NCBI GenBank assembly: GCA_017524725.1
Contig: JAFXUZ010000032.1
Span: 1 to 64,000, forward strand
Reading direction: 5' to 3'
DNA: 64,000 bases
DNA from: Clostridia bacterium
GTDB lineage: Bacteria; Bacillota; Clostridia; Christensenellales; Aristaeellaceae
Both the position numbers and the translations under genes were made by a program. The notes beneath the pieces were generated by a model, which saw nothing but the letters and a program-made list of their open reading frames with translations, was not told where the DNA came from and made no database searches. Positions 43,019-52,686 of this stretch are shown here, one piece after another (within the stretch, counting starts at the first letter, position 1; every line of letters begins with the position of its first letter).

Positions 43019-43837
43019 ATGAAAAAATATGCCCTGCCCATTATCATGCTGGCTGTCTTCGAAACAATAGCATTTACGTTATGGCTGACAAAGGATAACG
43101 CGTTTTATCTTTTCAACTTCAGTTACATCGGCTGCTCCATTGCTCTGGGCATGTTTCTGTACATCAGGAAATATCCTCATGCCCGGCGTGTGGTCCAGCT
43201 GCTTGTAGGCCTGTATATGCTGGTATACCTTGGCCTCATCAGTAATGAGAACATGCAGATCGAGGGCTTCTGGTATTACCTGTTCACCGGTGTTTTTGAG
43301 GCCGCGACGATCCACTACGCGGTAGCAAAGATCTTGGGCCCCCTCCTGTTCGGACGCGGCTGGTGCGGCTATGCCTGCTGGACGGCGATGGTGCTGGATC
43401 TTCTTCCCTGGAAAACGCCGGCGGCATCCCGAAAAAAGCTGGGATGGATCCGGTATGTCACCTTTGCCCTGTCGCTGATTTTTGTCGCGGCGCTTTTCCT
43501 GGCGCATGTCGGAAACCTCGAAAGGATCATGTTCTGGGCCTTTGTCGTCGGCAACGTCCTGTATTACGCCGTCGGGATCTGGCTTGCATGCGCCTTCAGG
43601 GACAACCGCGCGTTCTGCAAATATATCTGTCCCATCACGGTATTTCTGAAGCCCATGAGTTATTTTGCCCTCCTCAGGGTAAAATGCGATAAACAAAAAT
43701 GCGTTTCCTGCGGAAAATGCAGGCGGGTATGCCCGATGGACGTGGACGTTACCGACAACTCCAGAAAAAGGAAAAACGGCACCGAGTGCATCCTTTGCAT
43801 GGAATGTGTAAAGAACTGCCCCAAAGACGCACTGTGA
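43019..43837 (+). CDS. membrane protein with two 4Fe-4S clusters (NapH/NosR-like)
   Basis: The 272-residue protein has six membrane segments, the cysteine-containing WCGYACW and CKYICP motifs between and after them, and a C-terminal ferredoxin domain with CVSCGKCRRVCP and CILCMECVKNCP. Proteins of this build pass electrons from quinol or ferredoxin to periplasmic or membrane partners. No partner is seen next to it, so its path is unknown. AAGGGG precedes the ATG, 14 bases after the GH113 gene. Confidence 0.82.
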   Translation: MKKYALPIIMLAVFETIAFTLWLTKDNAFYLFNFSYIGCSIALGMFLYIRKYPHARRVVQLLVGLYMLVYLGLISNENMQIEGFWYYLFTGVFEAATIHYAVAKILGPLLFGRGWCGYACWTAMVLDLLPWKTPAASRKKLGWIRYVTFALSLIFVAALFLAHVGNLERIMFWAFVVGNVLYYAVGIWLACAFRDNRAFCKYICPITVFLKPMSYFALLRVKCDKQKCVSCGKCRRVCPMDVDVTDNSRKRKNGTECILCMECVKNCPKDAL

Positions 43838-43995
43838 CGGTTGGCATCCGATGGCGCCGGACGCATACCGGCCAGCGCCGAAGATTGACGTCCGGATCAC
43901 AGAGCGCATCGCCCTCCGGCGGAAAAAAAATATCTTTTGCTTCATCCCGTTAACCGATCGAACCCTCCCGGCCTCATGAAAGGGGGAACTGCACC

Positions 43996-44421
43996 ATGGC
44001 CTTCGTTTTCCCGATGGCGCTGGTGGTGATATCCAACATCTTCTACCAGATCTGCGCCAAATCCGTTCCCAAAGATATCGACCCCTACGCCTCCCTGATC
44101 GTGACATATCTGGTGGGTGCCGCGGCAAGCGCGGTGCTTTACTTTACACTCGGGTCCGGAGGAAACCTGATCAAGGAATACGGAAAGCTGAACTGGGTCT
44201 CCTTTGTTCTCGGCATTGTCATCGTCGGCCTGGAGGCGGGATGGATCTACGCATATAAAGCGGGCTGGCAGGTAAGCACCGGGTTCATCGTGCAAAGCGC
44301 GTTCCTGGCGGCCGCGCTCCTGGTCGTCGGCTTTTTCCTTTATCACGAATCACTTACCTGGAACAAGCTTGTCGGCGTGGCTATTTGCCTGATCGGACTT
44401 GTATTCATCAATATCAAATAA
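43996..44421 (+). CDS. small DMT-superfamily (EamA-like) membrane protein
   Basis: This 141-residue protein has four membrane segments and a C-terminal LYHESLTWNKLVGVAICLIGL typical of EamA half-size transporters. It would work as a dimer to move small molecules; the substrate is unknown. GGGGGAA lies upstream of the ATG. Confidence 0.82.
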   Translation: MAFVFPMALVVISNIFYQICAKSVPKDIDPYASLIVTYLVGAAASAVLYFTLGSGGNLIKEYGKLNWVSFVLGIVIVGLEAGWIYAYKAGWQVSTGFIVQSAFLAAALLVVGFFLYHESLTWNKLVGVAICLIGLVFINIK

Positions 44422-44446
44422 CGCTGAACGCTCACCGGAGTCATAA

Positions 44447-44995
44447 ATGAACACAGAAAAGCTGATCGAAACAAAGCGCCTGATCATCCGGAAATTCCGG
44501 GATGGGGACGCCCCAAAGCTGTATGAAAACCACCGGGATGAAGAGGTGAAAAAATGGTTCCCCAACGAATGCTACGCCGATCCCAAGGAAGCTCAGGAAG
44601 CTATCCGCTTCTATGCCGATTGCGTTGACAAGGGGCATCTGCCCTTCGTGCTCGGAGCGGAGCTTAAAGAAACCGGCGAACTGATCGGCGACACGGGCGT
44701 CAGCGAAGTGGAAGGACGGCCTTTTGAGGTCGAGATCGGATACTGTATCGGCCGGGAATACCGCCGCAGGGGGTACGCCGCGGAACTTCTGGAGGCGATT
44801 TCCGTTTACATTTTCTCACGTTTTGGGGTGAAGACGTTTTACGGTCGTGTGATTCGTGGAAACGAAGCGTCCGTAAAGGTGCTGGAAAAGAACGCTTACC
44901 GGTTCATCGCCAAAGAGTTCGGCGCAGAGGACGATCCGTACGGACGCGGGATGCTGGTTTTCCGAAAAGACTTTCCGCCGGCGCAGGACCGGTGA
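44447..44995 (+). CDS. GNAT acetyltransferase (RimJ/RimL-like)
   Basis: The 182-residue protein begins IETKRLIIRKFRDGD and has the acetyl-CoA loop IGYCIGREYRRRGYAAELL (about 104-122), then GRVIRGNEASVKVLEKNAYR. It probably acetylates protein N-termini or small amines. GGAG precedes the ATG, and it lies 25 bases after the transporter gene. Confidence 0.88.
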   Translation: MNTEKLIETKRLIIRKFRDGDAPKLYENHRDEEVKKWFPNECYADPKEAQEAIRFYADCVDKGHLPFVLGAELKETGELIGDTGVSEVEGRPFEVEIGYCIGREYRRRGYAAELLEAISVYIFSRFGVKTFYGRVIRGNEASVKVLEKNAYRFIAKEFGAEDDPYGRGMLVFRKDFPPAQDR

Positions 44996-45135
44996 CCCGG
45001 TGGTTTCGCCTGACCGTCTTTACCGGTTTTCGACCGCAGACCCGATATATCCCGCGAATGCCCTCCTATACGCTTATGCGTGGAAACGAAAGAAAACGGA
45101 CCTTTATGAATATAAATGCGTTAACGATATACGAA

Positions 45136-45182
45136 CGGAAATGAAAACGGACCGTCCTTGGGGCTGTCCGTTTTCATTTCCG
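45136..45182. terminator. 17-bp perfect hairpin between convergent genes
   Basis: A 17-base stem (arms 45136-45152 and 45166-45182) carries A-rich and T-rich blocks inside its own arms, with a 13-base loop. It lies between the GNAT gene and the convergent opp operon, so it probably ends transcription from both sides. Confidence 0.7.
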
Positions 45183-45194
45183 TCTCGTTTCTCA

Positions 45195-46226
45195 TTATTC
45201 GGCTTGCTGTTTTTCGTCCGGTTCCTCCCCATAATCGAACCCCCTCAGCTTCAGTTCCTGCGCGAAGTGGCAGGCTACGAAGTGGTCCTTTTCCATTTCG
45301 GTATACTCCGGGGTCTCCTGTCTGCACTTTTCACGGCAGAAGCGGCAGCGGGTATGGAAAAAGCAGCCGGAAGGGGGATTGGCAGGATTGGGTATCTCGC
45401 CTTCCAGGGGGATGCGCTCGATCTTCACCGTCGGGTCTGCCACCGGGACTGCCGAAAGCAGGCTTTCGGTGTAGGGATGCAAAGGATGGGAAAAGAGGCT
45501 CCGGGTGGGAGCGAATTCCACCATCTTGCCCAGGTACATCACGCCCACTTTATCCGAAATGTATTCCACCACCGAAAGGTCGTGGCTGATAAACAGGTAG
45601 GTGAGGCCGAACTCCTGCTGCAGGTCGTGCAGAAGGTTGATCACCTGCGCCTGGATGGACACGTCCAGGGCGGACACAGCCTCGTCGCACACGATGACCC
45701 GGGGATTTAGCACCAGCGCCCGGGCAATGCCGATGCGCTGCCGCTGGCCGCCGGAAAAGGCATGGGGGTACCGCTTCAGGTAGGCGGTGTTCAGACCCAC
45801 CCGGGCGGCGATGTCCATCACCTTTTTTTCGATCTCCTCCTTGGGCATCTTGGGGTAATTTGCGCGGATGGGCTCCTTGATGATGTCCAGCACCGTCATG
45901 CGGGGATCCAGGGAGGAATAGGGATCCTGGAAGATCATCTGGATCTCCTTGCGGTATTTTTTCATGGTCTGTTTGTCGATCTTCAGGAAATCAAGGGTCT
46001 CCCCGTCGGCGGCCGTATACATGACGCTGCCTTCGCTGGGTTCGTAGGCCCGCACGATGCAGCGGCCCAGGGTGGTCTTGCCGCAACCGGATTCGCCGAC
46101 GATGCCGATGGTCTCCCCCTCCAGCACCGGAAAGGACACGTCCGTCACGGCGCGCACGCACACGCCCTTGGATTCGAAGCGCATATGGATATTGCGCACG
46201 TCCAGGATGCGGTCTCCCTTACTCAT
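45195..46226 (-). CDS. oligopeptide-type ABC transporter ATP-binding protein (OppF-like)
   Basis: The 343-residue ATPase has Walker A GESGCGKTT (about 43-51), signature SGGQRQRIGIARAL and Walker B VIVCDEAVSALD. The C-terminal oligopeptide-transporter domain has GCFFHTRCRFCREKC. It powers uptake through the permeases encoded upstream. The ATG at 46226 has GGAGG nine bases upstream and overlaps the OppD-like gene. Confidence 0.92.
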   Translation of the reverse strand: MSKGDRILDVRNIHMRFESKGVCVRAVTDVSFPVLEGETIGIVGESGCGKTTLGRCIVRAYEPSEGSVMYTAADGETLDFLKIDKQTMKKYRKEIQMIFQDPYSSLDPRMTVLDIIKEPIRANYPKMPKEEIEKKVMDIAARVGLNTAYLKRYPHAFSGGQRQRIGIARALVLNPRVIVCDEAVSALDVSIQAQVINLLHDLQQEFGLTYLFISHDLSVVEYISDKVGVMYLGKMVEFAPTRSLFSHPLHPYTESLLSAVPVADPTVKIERIPLEGEIPNPANPPSGCFFHTRCRFCREKCRQETPEYTEMEKDHFVACHFAQELKLRGFDYGEEPDEKQQAE

Positions 46227-47253
46227 GGACCGATCCCTCCTTTCCGGGGCAGCCCGTGCAGGCAAAGCAGGCCACCCGGTGCCCGTCCCCCAAATCGGTC
46301 AACCGCGGATCGTGTACATTGCAGACACCGTCGATCCTTTTGGAACACCTTTCGTAAAATCCGCACCCTTTAGGCAGGTTCAAGGCCAGGGGGACGGTTC
46401 CATCGATGGAAAAAAGCCGTTTCTGCCCCTTGGTGCCGATCTTGTGCACCGATCCCAGGAGTCCCTGGGTGTAGGGATGCATTGGGTTCCCATAGATCTC
46501 CACCGCCGAGGCGCATTCCACGATCCGGCCCAGGTACATGACCGCGACGGTGTCGCACATCCTGGCAACGATGCCCAGGTCATGGGTGATAAACAGGATG
46601 GACATGCCGAAGTCCTTCTGAAGCGTTTTCATCAGTTCCAGGATCTGGGCCTGGATAGTCACGTCCAGCGCGGTGGTGGGCTCGTCGGCGATCAGCAGCT
46701 TGGGGCTGCAGACCAATGCCATGGCGATCAGCGCGCGCTGCAGCATGCCGCCGGAGAATTCGTGGGGATACTGGTCATAGCGCTTTTCGGCGTTGGCGAT
46801 GCCCACCTTTTTCATCACGTCCAGGGAGATCTCCTTCGCTTTTTTCCGGTCTTTTGTGATATGCAGGAGCGTCGCTTCGTTGATCTGGTTGCCGATGGTA
46901 TACATCGGCGAAAAGGCTACCATGGGCTCCTGGAAGATCATCGAGATCTGCTTGCCGCGGATGGCGCGGATCTCCTTCCCCCTCGGTTTCAGGGACAGCA
47001 GGTCCACCATGCCCGTTCCTTCGGCGTCAAACAGGATCTGCCCTTCGGCCTTGCATTTTTTGTCGTTGATGCCGAGGATGGCCTTGCTTGTCAGGCTCTT
47101 TCCGCAGCCGGATTCGCCCACCAGGCCCACCGTTTCGCCCCTGCGGATCTCCATATCCACTCCCCGGACCACCGTCAGGATGCCTTCGTCCACTTTGATA
47201 TTGATTTTCAGATCCTTCATGCGAAGGATCACATCATCCTTTGCCCCGCTCAT
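46219..47253 (-). CDS. oligopeptide-type ABC transporter ATP-binding protein (OppD-like)
   Basis: The 344-residue ATPase has [25 protein letters not shown] and [12 protein letters not shown], with the C-terminal [11 protein letters not shown] domain. It pairs with the OppF-like protein. GGAG lies nine bases before the ATG; the OppC-like gene ends 39 bases upstream. Confidence 0.92.
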   Translation of the reverse strand: MSGAKDDVILRMKDLKINIKVDEGILTVVRGVDMEIRRGETVGLVGESGCGKSLTSKAILGINDKKCKAEGQILFDAEGTGMVDLLSLKPRGKEIRAIRGKQISMIFQEPMVAFSPMYTIGNQINEATLLHITKDRKKAKEISLDVMKKVGIANAEKRYDQYPHEFSGGMLQRALIAMALVCSPKLLIADEPTTALDVTIQAQILELMKTLQKDFGMSILFITHDLGIVARMCDTVAVMYLGRIVECASAVEIYGNPMHPYTQGLLGSVHKIGTKGQKRLFSIDGTVPLALNLPKGCGFYERCSKRIDGVCNVHDPRLTDLGDGHRVACFACTGCPGKEGSVHE

Positions 47254-47292
47254 TGGGAAGCGCTCCTTTCTGTCATCGGGCGAAGCCCCCTT

Positions 47293-48426
47293 TTATTTGT
47301 AGGGATCGGCGGCGTCACGCATACCGTCGCCCAGGAAATTGAAGGCGAGTACCGTGATCACCACAAAAATCAGGGGGATCATCTTCCACGGGCACTGGGC
47401 CACGGACACCAGGTCCTCCGTCTCCTTGAGCAGCACGCCCCAGGAAGTGGCGGGGGCTTTCATGCCCAGTCCCAGGTAGCTCATGGAAGTCTCGCCCAGG
47501 ATGGATCCGGGAATGCCCAGGGTGAGGCTGACGATCAGGTAGCTGAGGAAACCGGGGACCATGTGCTTTAAGATGATCTTGAAATCGCTGACGCCGGCGA
47601 GCCTGGCCGCCATGACATAGTCTTCGTTCCTGAGGGAGATGAACTTGCCCCGGACAACCCGGGCCAGGCCGGTCCAGCCGATAAAAGACAGGATGATGGT
47701 AATATACAGGTACATGGCAGCCACCGGGATTCCCGGCGGAATGGCGGCCGACAGGGCCATCCACAGGGGAATGCTTGGGATGGCGGACAGCACCTCGATG
47801 AGCCGCTGGATCACGTTGTCGACCCAGCCCCCAAAGTAGCCGGACAGACCGCCCAGCAAAATGCCCAGCACAAAGCTGATGGCCGCCGCCACGAACGGGA
47901 TGGTCAGCGACACCCGCCCGCCAAACAGGATCCTGGAATAGATGCATCCGCCGTTGGAGTCAGCGCCGAAGATATTCAGCCTTGCGCTCCTGTCCGGCAC
48001 GCCGTCCTCGTTAACCAGCCCGTAAAAATGGGTGGAGCAGGGAATGAAGCCAAGCAGCCTGTACTCCACGCCCGGTACGAAGAAAGCCACGTAATATTTC
48101 TGCGAGGTGTCCTCGGAAATGACGACAGTGAAGGTCTTGCGGTCGTTGACCTTTTTCAGCTTATACACATAGGGCCGGGACAGGCGCCCCTCCTCATCCT
48201 GCCAGTAAACCCGGGTGGGAGCCGTATTCTTATATACCGATGAAAACTCCTCCAGGCCGTAAGGGGCAAAGAAATCGGCGAAAAGGGACAGGACGTACAG
48301 CACCGATAGGATCGCGAGACTGAAGCGGGCCAGCTTATGCTTTTTCAGTTTGCGCCACATCAGGGCCCATTGGGACGCAAGGTAATAGGATTCGTCAGTG
48401 GCTTTTTTCTTCTTGAACAACGCCAT
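47293..48426 (-). CDS. oligopeptide-type ABC transporter permease (OppC-like)
   Basis: The 377-residue permease has a first membrane segment at about 35-55, an extracytoplasmic insertion of roughly 100 residues, then five segments with the EAA-type loop RLAGVSDFKIILKHMVPGFL. The ATG at 48426 follows AAAGGGG nine bases upstream, inside the end of the OppB-like gene. It forms the channel with OppB. Confidence 0.9.
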   Translation of the reverse strand: MALFKKKKATDESYYLASQWALMWRKLKKHKLARFSLAILSVLYVLSLFADFFAPYGLEEFSSVYKNTAPTRVYWQDEEGRLSRPYVYKLKKVNDRKTFTVVISEDTSQKYYVAFFVPGVEYRLLGFIPCSTHFYGLVNEDGVPDRSARLNIFGADSNGGCIYSRILFGGRVSLTIPFVAAAISFVLGILLGGLSGYFGGWVDNVIQRLIEVLSAIPSIPLWMALSAAIPPGIPVAAMYLYITIILSFIGWTGLARVVRGKFISLRNEDYVMAARLAGVSDFKIILKHMVPGFLSYLIVSLTLGIPGSILGETSMSYLGLGMKAPATSWGVLLKETEDLVSVAQCPWKMIPLIFVVITVLAFNFLGDGMRDAADPYK

Positions 48427-48431
48427 CCGCC

Positions 48432-49427
48432 TCAACCCCTTTCCGAAAAACGGATCCTCGGATCCAGCCAGGCCAGCGCGATATCGGAAAGCAGCGTGCC
48501 GACCAGCACCAGCACCGCCTGGATCAGGACGATGGTTCCCGCCAGGTACATGTCCTGGGATTTGAGGGCAGCCAGCAGAACAGGACCCTGAATGGCCAGG
48601 TTCATAACGATAGCAGACACCGTGGAGCCGGAAAAGATGGTCCTGAGGGAGCCTGCCAGGCCGGAAACCACCGGGTTCAGTGCTGCCCTGAGGCAGTATT
48701 TATAGGTGATGGCGGCCTCGCTGCAGCCCTTGGCCCGGGCGGTGAGGGTGTACTGCCGGGCCTGTTCGTCCAGCATCTGGGCGCGGACAGTGCGGATGAT
48801 GCCGCAGGTGCCCGAGGTACCGATCACCAGGATCGGGATAAGGCAGCGCCCGAGAAATTCCGGTACATATTCCCACCGCATGCCGTTCTGGAGCATCTCA
48901 GTGGAAAACAGGCCCAGGTAAACGTTCCCGGTCCGGATGTATATGATATACATGATGATGATCGCCAGCAGAAAATTGGGCGTCGCCGTACCGATGAACC
49001 CGATAAAACTCAGGGCATAGTCCCCCACCGAATACTGGTGATTGGCACAGTAAATACCGATGGGCAGGGACACCACGTACTGGAACACCAGGATAACGAA
49101 GGAGACTGCCAATGTCAGGTACAACCTGTCCATGATGACGCTCCACACGCCCCGGCCGTATTCAAATGAGTAGCCGAAATCTCCCCGGGTGATGATCCCC
49201 TTCATCCAGTTGAAATACTGCACATACCATGGATCATCCAGGCCGAACTGCGCCCTGAGGCCCTCGATCTGCTCGGGAGTGAAGATCTCACCCTCCGCTG
49301 CCATGGCGGCCACATAGGACGTGACGTAATCCCCCGGCGGCAGCTGGATGATGAAAAAAATAAGGACGGAAATGATCAGGAGCGTCGGGATAAAGAGCAG
49401 CACCCGCTTTCCCACGTATTTCAGCAT
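48432..49427 (-). CDS. oligopeptide-type ABC transporter permease (OppB-like)
   Basis: The 331-residue permease has six membrane segments and the loop TARAKGCSEAAITYKYCLRAA typical of DppB/OppB. The ATG at 49427 has AAAGGTG ten bases upstream. A strong hairpin separates it from the binding-protein gene. Confidence 0.9.
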   Translation of the reverse strand: MLKYVGKRVLLFIPTLLIISVLIFFIIQLPPGDYVTSYVAAMAAEGEIFTPEQIEGLRAQFGLDDPWYVQYFNWMKGIITRGDFGYSFEYGRGVWSVIMDRLYLTLAVSFVILVFQYVVSLPIGIYCANHQYSVGDYALSFIGFIGTATPNFLLAIIIMYIIYIRTGNVYLGLFSTEMLQNGMRWEYVPEFLGRCLIPILVIGTSGTCGIIRTVRAQMLDEQARQYTLTARAKGCSEAAITYKYCLRAALNPVVSGLAGSLRTIFSGSTVSAIVMNLAIQGPVLLAALKSQDMYLAGTIVLIQAVLVLVGTLLSDIALAWLDPRIRFSERG

Positions 49428-49456
49428 AAGCGTCACGCACCTTTCCGGACATTAGC

Positions 49457-49500
49457 AAGCGGCGGAGGGCGGGTCCGCCGGGATCCGCCCCCCGCCGCTT
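49457..49500 (-). promoter_or_regulatory. intercistronic hairpin after the binding-protein gene
   Basis: AAGCGGCGG-x-GGGCGG pairs with CCGCCC-x-CCGCCGCTT, about 16 pairs with one mismatch. No T-run follows on the minus strand, so it probably stabilises the upstream message or reduces expression of the permease genes, as is common in ABC operons. Confidence 0.7.
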
Positions 49501-49528
49501 TATCATGCCGACAAGCGGCCGGTAAGTA

Positions 49529-51409
49529 TTATTCGGCGATGTACCAGCACTGGCAGTGGGCCAGGCCCATGTCGCGGTAGATATCGGACCAGACGCCGGT
49601 CTCCGGGAAGTTGTGGATGCGGGCGTTGACGGCATGGTAGGTCGGGGAAGCTTCCACATAGCACAGTGTCCACATGTTGTCCTCATGCAGTTTGAGCATC
49701 TGCAGGGCGATCTCTGTGCGCGCTTCGGGATCGGCGGTGGCATCCAGCTGATGCTTCAGTTCGATCAGCTTCTTCAGGTCGCCCTCGGCAGTATCCTCGT
49801 TCATGGTACCGTACCAGGCCACGTTGGTGGCATAGCCGGGGACCATGGAATTGGGCTTGAGCACGATGGAGATATCGCCGATGGGAGTCACCGGGAACAG
49901 TGTGCACTGGATAGCGTTGGACATCATGTCGTTGTCGATGTTTGAGCGGTCGTAATCCTTGAAGGTGCACTTGATGCCCGCGGCACGGAAGTAGGGTTCC
50001 AGGATCTTATAAGTCTCCGCGGCGCCGCTGTCAGCCACGGCGACGATGTTCAGGACAAAATCGGTGCCGTCGGCGAAGTCATAGAAGCCGTCACCGCCCA
50101 TGACCAGGCCTGCCGCTTCAAAGAGCTCTTTGGCTTTGGCCACGTCGTATTCGGTCCACTTGGCCGCCCATTCCTCGCTGTAGCCCAGGGCGCCGGGCTG
50201 GGGAGCCGCCTGGCTGCCCTGCAGCCAGCCGTCGGAATACAGGGCCGCAAATTCCTCACGGTCCACGCAGATGCTCATGCCCTGCCGGAAGTCGGGGTTA
50301 TTGAAGAGGGGACGCAGATGCTCGTCTTCCACGAACAGATTGAAGTGCAGCTGGGTGCCGGGATCGCCCCAGGTGCTGCCGGACCATTCGTAGATGTTGA
50401 TCGCCGTTTCGGATTCAAGGATCGTGGGGATGCTTTCCATGCCCACGGTCTGGTAGTCCACGGTGCCGTCCAGGAGCAGCATCAGCTGCTGGTCCACGTT
50501 GGCTACGGTCAGGTAGCAGATCTTGTCGATGTAGGGCAGCTGCTGGCCGGCGGTGTCCACCTTCCAGTAGTAGGGATTGCGGACATACTCATAATATTCG
50601 CCCTTAATGGAGTTTTTCCCCGGTTCGGTGGAAAGGACGAAGGGATTCAGGGTGGGGATGCCCGGATAGTTCCAGAAATAATAGAGCATTTCCTTGCCCA
50701 TCTTGCCGACGTCGGAGAATTCGGTGCCGCAGATCTCCTTACCGAGGGCCAGGGCTTCGTCATTTTTGCCATCGATGACACACTGGGCCAGTTCTTCGAA
50801 GATATGCTTGGGTGCAAAGTGCCATTTCAGGTCCACGGTGAGGGCCTCGATGAAATCCACCTTGGGGGTGCCGAAGGTAACGGTGAAAGTTTGGTCGTCG
50901 ACTTTTTCAACCACTGCGGGATCGCCGTTGCCGTCCTTGTGGCAGTTGCGCACACCTTTGCCATCGATGTTGTTGAGACAGACGACGTTGAAGAACCATA
51001 CGCAGTCCTCGGCAGTGAAGGGCTCACCGTCGGACCACTTCATGCCTTCGCGCAGGTGGATGGTGTAGACGGTGGCGTCCTCGTTGACATCAAAGCCCTT
51101 TGCCACGTTGGGTTCGACGGCGCCTTCCGCGGTGAAGCGGAACAGGCCTTCCTCGATGGGCTTGCCGGCGTCCCAGTTGCCGCCGCCGGCGCTGCGGTGA
51201 AGCTCGCCGCCGTAGGTGCCGACAGTCAGGTACGCGGCGTCCTCTACCATGGGCTCCAGGGGCAGACGGTCCTTTACGTCGCCATAGACGCCCTGTTCGG
51301 TCAGGAAGGGCGCTTCGGTGTAGGCAGCCTCATCCGCCATGGCGGGAAGCAGCCCGAGGCACAGGATCAGCGCGAGAAGCAGGGACACTCCTTTGCGATA
51401 GGTATGCAT
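49529..51409 (-). CDS. extracellular solute-binding protein, family 5
   Basis: The 626-residue protein has a signal peptide (about 1-25, likely cut after AMA) and then the family 5 pattern: IHLREGMKWSDGEPFTAEDCVW, later MSICVDREEFAALY. It captures peptides or sugars for the OppBCDF-like proteins. It lacks the lipobox cysteine usual for Gram-positive binding proteins. GGAGG lies six bases before the ATG. It is the first gene of the operon. Confidence 0.92.
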   Translation of the reverse strand: MHTYRKGVSLLLALILCLGLLPAMADEAAYTEAPFLTEQGVYGDVKDRLPLEPMVEDAAYLTVGTYGGELHRSAGGGNWDAGKPIEEGLFRFTAEGAVEPNVAKGFDVNEDATVYTIHLREGMKWSDGEPFTAEDCVWFFNVVCLNNIDGKGVRNCHKDGNGDPAVVEKVDDQTFTVTFGTPKVDFIEALTVDLKWHFAPKHIFEELAQCVIDGKNDEALALGKEICGTEFSDVGKMGKEMLYYFWNYPGIPTLNPFVLSTEPGKNSIKGEYYEYVRNPYYWKVDTAGQQLPYIDKICYLTVANVDQQLMLLLDGTVDYQTVGMESIPTILESETAINIYEWSGSTWGDPGTQLHFNLFVEDEHLRPLFNNPDFRQGMSICVDREEFAALYSDGWLQGSQAAPQPGALGYSEEWAAKWTEYDVAKAKELFEAAGLVMGGDGFYDFADGTDFVLNIVAVADSGAAETYKILEPYFRAAGIKCTFKDYDRSNIDNDMMSNAIQCTLFPVTPIGDISIVLKPNSMVPGYATNVAWYGTMNEDTAEGDLKKLIELKHQLDATADPEARTEIALQMLKLHEDNMWTLCYVEASPTYHAVNARIHNFPETGVWSDIYRDMGLAHCQCWYIAE

Positions 51410-51473
51410 AGTATTCCTCCTGTCTGTATGGTTGTGAATTTGATAACTGTTGGTATGATTTAATCATATTTAA

Positions 51474-51488
51474 TGCATAAATGCTATG
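51474..51488. promoter_or_regulatory. inverted repeat between the opp operon and the araC-type gene
   Basis: TATGATT-T-AATCATA is a perfect 7+1+7-base inverted repeat about 65 bases upstream of the binding-protein start. It is a candidate regulator site in the divergent control region 51410-51688. A second, shorter repeat (GCATA-AATGC-TATGC) lies next to it. Confidence 0.5.
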
Positions 51489-51542
51489 CGTTATTTGTTT
51501 TTTGTTTTCATCCTATATTGCATTTTTTGCTGTTTCATGGGT

Positions 51543-51572
51543 TTGACTTGGTCCGTATTCCTGTGGTATATT
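51543..51572 (+). promoter_or_regulatory. promoter of the AraC-type gene
   Basis: TTGACT (51543-51548) and TATATT (51567-51572) are 18 bases apart, with TG one base before the -10 box. Confidence 0.65.
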
Positions 51573-51697
51573 TATAAAAAACATGGTCTGGGCGCGCTGC
51601 AAAGCGGCGCCGGGATCGGCGGTAAAAGTCGCCGGATTCCATGGGTATAATGATCTTCTCCGACTTATCGGCCTGATCGTTTCCGGAGGTGATCCTT

Positions 51698-52633
51698 CTG
51701 CAGTCAAAAAGCCCGCTCCTGTTTGAGGACGGTTTCCATATCCGGGTACGGAGCGAAGACAGGCCGCCGTTTTACGCGATCAGCCATGTGTCCGCGCCGA
51801 ACGAGAGGGACGGTCATTCCCTCTCCGCTGTTCCGTTTTACTCGATCCACCTGTTCCTCTGTCCCGCTTCCTGTATCCTTGAAAATGGGGAACTGCTTCT
51901 GCGCCCCTTCGACATACTGTTCCTGCCGCCGGATACGCCCCGCCGTTTCATTTTCACAGAGGAAAATACCCGGCAGGTCACCGCCTTTTTCCTGCCGGCG
52001 CCTCCGGGCTCTCCCTTCGGGAGCGACCAAATACAGCTGCTGGACCTTCTTTCCCTGAGCGGACCGGTTTACCGCCTGCCGGCGGAAGACATGAAAATGC
52101 TGTTTTCCGGTTTAAACGGTATCTGTACCGCCCCCGCGGATCTTCCTGCCCTCCGGGACCTGACCGTCCATATGAGATTTACCGGCCTTCTCCTTGCCCT
52201 TTGCTCGTCACGGGACAAAAACGCCTATGTCAGCGAAACACCGCCCCGCCCCTCCGCCGGAAAAATGTACGACGTGGCAGCTTATATCCGCCGTCATTTT
52301 GCCGAGCCGCTCACCCTTTCGGACATTGCCGCAAAGTTCTATGTCAGCAGCTTCTACCTGTCCCACCGGTTCAGGGCAGTCATCGGAAGCACACTATCGG
52401 ATTATATCCGCGGGATCCGGATAAGAAACGTGCAGGCCCTCCTCACCACCTCCTCCGTCACGATCACCGATGCGGCCATGCGCTGCGGTTTCACAAGCTT
52501 TTCCCAGTTCAACCGTTCCTTCAGGGCCGCCGTCGGGATGTCCCCCTCCGAATACCGCAGATTTATGTCTCCGGACCGCCTTACTATCACGCAGGAGCGG
52601 AACTCGCCAAAGGACGCGGGACCGATCTCCTGA
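51698..52633 (+). CDS. AraC-family transcription regulator
   Basis: The protein has an N-terminal cupin-like sensing domain (LRPFDILFLPPDTPRRFIF) and a C-terminal double helix-turn-helix: LTLSDIAAKFYVSSFYLSHRF, then ITDAAMRCGFTSFSQFNRSF. It probably controls the divergent opp operon. A CTG at 51698 is proposed as the start because GGAGGTGATCC, a complete match to the 16S 3' end, places it at the correct distance; the GTG at 51689 lies inside that site. The product is about 311 residues. Confidence 0.85.
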   Translation: MQSKSPLLFEDGFHIRVRSEDRPPFYAISHVSAPNERDGHSLSAVPFYSIHLFLCPASCILENGELLLRPFDILFLPPDTPRRFIFTEENTRQVTAFFLPAPPGSPFGSDQIQLLDLLSLSGPVYRLPAEDMKMLFSGLNGICTAPADLPALRDLTVHMRFTGLLLALCSSRDKNAYVSETPPRPSAGKMYDVAAYIRRHFAEPLTLSDIAAKFYVSSFYLSHRFRAVIGSTLSDYIRGIRIRNVQALLTTSSVTITDAAMRCGFTSFSQFNRSFRAAVGMSPSEYRRFMSPDRLTITQERNSPKDAGPIS

Positions 52634-52686
52634 CACTCCCACACGGCTCAAAAACTTCTCAGCCAACAGTCATAGGAGGAAAACAA

